Part shown: one piece after another, positions 62,379-64,000 of the stretch | How the letters are laid out: each line of letters begins with the position of its first letter | Position numbering within the stretch: position 1 is the stretch's first letter | Assembly: GCF_000515415.1 (NCBI RefSeq) | Contig: NZ_KI911783.1 | Coordinates: forward strand, 4,826,392 to 4,890,391 | DNA: 64,000 nt | Source of the DNA: Bradyrhizobium sp. WSM1417 | GTDB taxonomy: Bacteria; Pseudomonadota; Alphaproteobacteria; Rhizobiales; Xanthobacteraceae | Direction: 5' to 3' | Program-made: the position numbers and the translations under genes | The notes under the pieces: model-generated | Seen by the model: the letters and a program-made list of their open reading frames with translations, nothing else | What the model was told of the DNA's origin: nothing | Databases searched by the model: none

Positions 62379-62440
62379 AGGGCGAAGATAGTCCCAGAAT
62401 CCGGGCGTTGTCGAGGCGAAGACTCTGCTAACATCGCACC
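62379..62440. promoter_or_regulatory. Compact divergent promoter region, possibly leaderless both ways
   Basis: Minus strand: TCGACA-N18-TATCTT, with the -10 (62390-62385) ending 6 bases before the nthA ATG. Plus strand: TAACAT (62429-62434) ends 6 bases before the ATG at 62441, with TTGTCG 15 bases further up. Neither gene has a visible Shine-Dalgarno sequence. Confidence 0.45.
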
Positions 62441-63199
62441 ATGGGCTGGGCTGCAAGAACCGGAATAACCGCCGCAATCGCCGCTTTTGGCGCAGTCGCA
62501 GCGCAGGATGCGCGCGCCGCGAATGGCGCCTATGCGGTCGATGCCGCCGACATTTCCGAGGTCGGCTCCTGCAAGGTGGAGAGCTGGCTGTCGACGGCTT
62601 CCAACACGGATTTCTCCGCGGTCGCCAATCCCTCCTGTGTCGTCGATCCCTTCAGGCCGATCGAGCTGAGCCTGCAGACCATCCGGGCCCGCAGCGATGG
62701 CGACTGGAGCACGACAATTGCTCCCAAAGCCAAGACGAACTTCGTCCCGACCGGGATCGGCCGGTGGGGATTGTCGGCCTATGGCGGCGGATCGTTCGAC
62801 GCGGCGACCGGCGAGGCGCTATCCGCCTTTGCCGTCATCCCCGCGACCTTCCGCCTGTCTGACACCATGCGCATCAACGTCAACGGCGGCTGGCTCTGGG
62901 ATCGCACGGTGGATCGCCATTACCTGACCTACGGCATCGGCTTCGATTGGAAATTCACCGACACTTTGCAATGGACGATCGAGGCTTACGGGCAAGCCGG
63001 CGCCTCCGAGATCGCAAGCGCCGTGCAGCCGCGCTTCCAGACCGGTGTCCGCTACCGGCCGAACGAGATATTCTCCGTCGACGTGATCTACGGCCGCAAC
63101 ATCACCGGCGAAAATGCCAACTGGATCACCATCGGGACCACGGTCCGGTTTCCGGTCGAGGGAAGCGAACCCGAACATCGGCGTACCGGGCATCTGTGA
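62441..63199 (+). CDS. Secreted hypothetical protein, probable outer membrane beta-barrel
   Basis: A 252-residue protein. The signal peptide is [19 protein letters not shown], cleaved before ANGAY. The mature part alternates aromatic and polar residues, as in outer membrane beta-strands ([50 protein letters not shown] near the end). Two Cys lie near the start ([20 protein letters not shown]). No specific family is recognised. ATG at 62441 has no ribosome site; see the divergent promoter entry. It is transcribed away from nitrile hydratase and toward the enoyl-CoA hydratase. Confidence 0.7.
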   Translation: MGWAARTGITAAIAAFGAVAAQDARAANGAYAVDAADISEVGSCKVESWLSTASNTDFSAVANPSCVVDPFRPIELSLQTIRARSDGDWSTTIAPKAKTNFVPTGIGRWGLSAYGGGSFDAATGEALSAFAVIPATFRLSDTMRINVNGGWLWDRTVDRHYLTYGIGFDWKFTDTLQWTIEAYGQAGASEIASAVQPRFQTGVRYRPNEIFSVDVIYGRNITGENANWITIGTTVRFPVEGSEPEHRRTGHL

Positions 63200-63232
63200 G
63201 CACCAGGAAGACCAAGATCAGGGGAGATTGCG

Positions 63233-64000
63233 TTGCCCGACTATGTGAAGATCGAGAAGGGCCTGGGGCCGGAGGGGCGGATTGCGGTGGTGCGGTTCGA
63301 CCGCGGCGACGGCATCAATGCGCTGTCGCCAGAGGCGTTACGCCAGCTCACCGCGGCCGCGCGCAGTTTTGAGGATGACGCCGCAACCTCTGTCGTGGTG
63401 CTGACAGGCAGCGCGGCTGCGTTCAGCGCCGGCTTCGACCTCAAGGATTCCGAAGGCCGCGCGCGCAAGGACATGGACCTCGGCACGCTGCGGCGGCATC
63501 TCAAGCTCGGACCCCGCCTGACTCACGCCTGGCAGGAGATGGAGCAGATCACGATCGCCGCCATCGAGGGCTTTTGCGTCGGCGGCGGCGTGGCGCTCGC
63601 CGTCGCGCTCGACTTCCGCGTCATGGGACGCGATGCCCATCTGCGCGTGCCCGAGATCGGGCTCGGCATGAACATGAGCTGGCAGAGCATTCCGCGCATG
63701 CTGCATCTGATCGGCCCGGCGCGCACCAAGCAGGCGGTGATCCTGGCCGACCAGCGCGTCAGCGCGGATGAGGCCTATGAGTGGGGCCTGGTCGAGCAGG
63801 TGGTCGATCCCGGCCATGCGTTCGATGCCGCGATGGAGCTTGCGCGCAAGGTGGCAGCGCAGCCGCCGCTCTCCGTTGCCATGACGAAACTCACGGTCAA
63901 CCGGCTGGCGCATGCGCTGGATAATCTCGCCAGCCACATGGACGTCGACCAGTTCGCCCTGGCAAGCCTTAGCGAGGACCACAAGGAGGGCGTCGAGGCG
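63233..64000 (+). CDS. Enoyl-CoA hydratase/isomerase family protein (3' partial)
   Basis: The frame runs from TTG at 63233 to the last base, 256 codons without a stop; only the last few residues should be missing. The TTG has AGGGGAG six bases upstream and begins the family sequence (PDYVKIEKG). Crotonase-fold oxyanion-hole segments are SAAFSAGFDLKD and GFCVGGGVALAVALDFRVMG; the PEIGLGMNMSWQS helix follows. The usual second catalytic glutamate position (PEIGLG) is present. The exact acyl-CoA substrate cannot be read. No neighbouring fatty-acid genes are visible in the window. Confidence 0.92.
   Translation, partial: MPDYVKIEKGLGPEGRIAVVRFDRGDGINALSPEALRQLTAAARSFEDDAATSVVVLTGSAAAFSAGFDLKDSEGRARKDMDLGTLRRHLKLGPRLTHAWQEMEQITIAAIEGFCVGGGVALAVALDFRVMGRDAHLRVPEIGLGMNMSWQSIPRMLHLIGPARTKQAVILADQRVSADEAYEWGLVEQVVDPGHAFDAAMELARKVAAQPPLSVAMTKLTVNRLAHALDNLASHMDVDQFALASLSEDHKEGVEA

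Noticed and set aside
1..64000. CRISPR array, insertion sequence or toxin-antitoxin pair
   Set aside because: No regularly spaced repeats, transposase or paired small toxin/antitoxin genes were recognised. The RatA-like gene is better read as a COQ10-type START protein.

Overview
The window is GC-rich alphaproteobacterial chromosome and looks like Bradyrhizobium or a close relative (Nitrobacteraceae). The evidence is the order ispDF-cinA / dusB-ntrB-ntrC / ntrY-ntrX-hfq-hflX, a fused ispDF gene, a PopZ-type polar organiser gene next to valS, an aapJQMP general amino acid transporter, tRNA genes with encoded CCA, and palindromic intergenic repeats of the kind common in this family. Organism assignment is inference from gene content; no database search was run.

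Layout. 1-5.7 kb: an alpha-2-macroglobulin-like gene (5' end cut by the window) overlapping pbpC. 5.7-9.4 kb: an envelope glycolipid cluster (GT39, PAP2 phosphatase, GT2, small LAB_N protein). 9.4-12.5 kb, minus strand: Na/Pi cotransporter and metC. 12.8-17.4 kb: aapJQMP. metC and aapJ share a strikingly symmetric divergent promoter region. 17.4-21.6 kb: a TPR/O-GlcNAc-transferase-like gene preceded by a remnant of a paralogue's 3' end, a DUF805 gene, and cysK on the minus strand. 22.3-31.4 kb: a four-gene RND efflux operon (outer membrane factor, adaptor, two permeases). 31.5-33.9 kb: a DTW-domain tRNA modification gene and a two-gene polysaccharide-export ABC transporter. 33.9-37.4 kb: a gene-poor stretch with tRNA-Cys, tRNA-Asn, several small genes, strong hairpins and a roughly 600-bp repeat. 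37.5-46.0 kb: pcm-like methyltransferase, tolC, popZ, valS, mpg (minus), lipA, ratA/coq10. 46.0-46.9 kb: three repeats, including an inverted copy of the 600-bp element. 46.9-58.7 kb: cinA, ispDF (minus), then dusB-ntrBC, ntrYX, hfq, hflX. 58.9-64 kb: mazG (minus), queC, a cobalt-type nitrile hydratase operon (minus), a beta-barrel-like protein and an enoyl-CoA hydratase cut by the window end.

How it fits together. The core is nitrogen control (NtrBC, NtrYX, Hfq) beside an amino acid uptake system and housekeeping genes. Two blocks serve the cell envelope (pbpC/A2M and the glycolipid cluster), two serve export (RND pump and polysaccharide ABC transporter), and TolC probably serves secretion or efflux. 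Nitrile hydratase could supply amides and hence nitrogen.

Most interesting signals: (i) a near-consensus NtrC site just inside the dusB-ntrBC transcription start; (ii) a roughly 600-bp interspersed repeat in two inverted copies with frame-breaking indels, so probably not protein coding; (iii) mirror-image metC/aap promoters; (iv) a long hairpin with a competing alternative partner beside small genes near tRNA-Cys; (v) a 3' remnant of an OGT paralogue; (vi) apparently leaderless divergent genes at the nitrile hydratase locus. I found no CRISPR array, insertion sequence, prophage or clear new multi-gene system.
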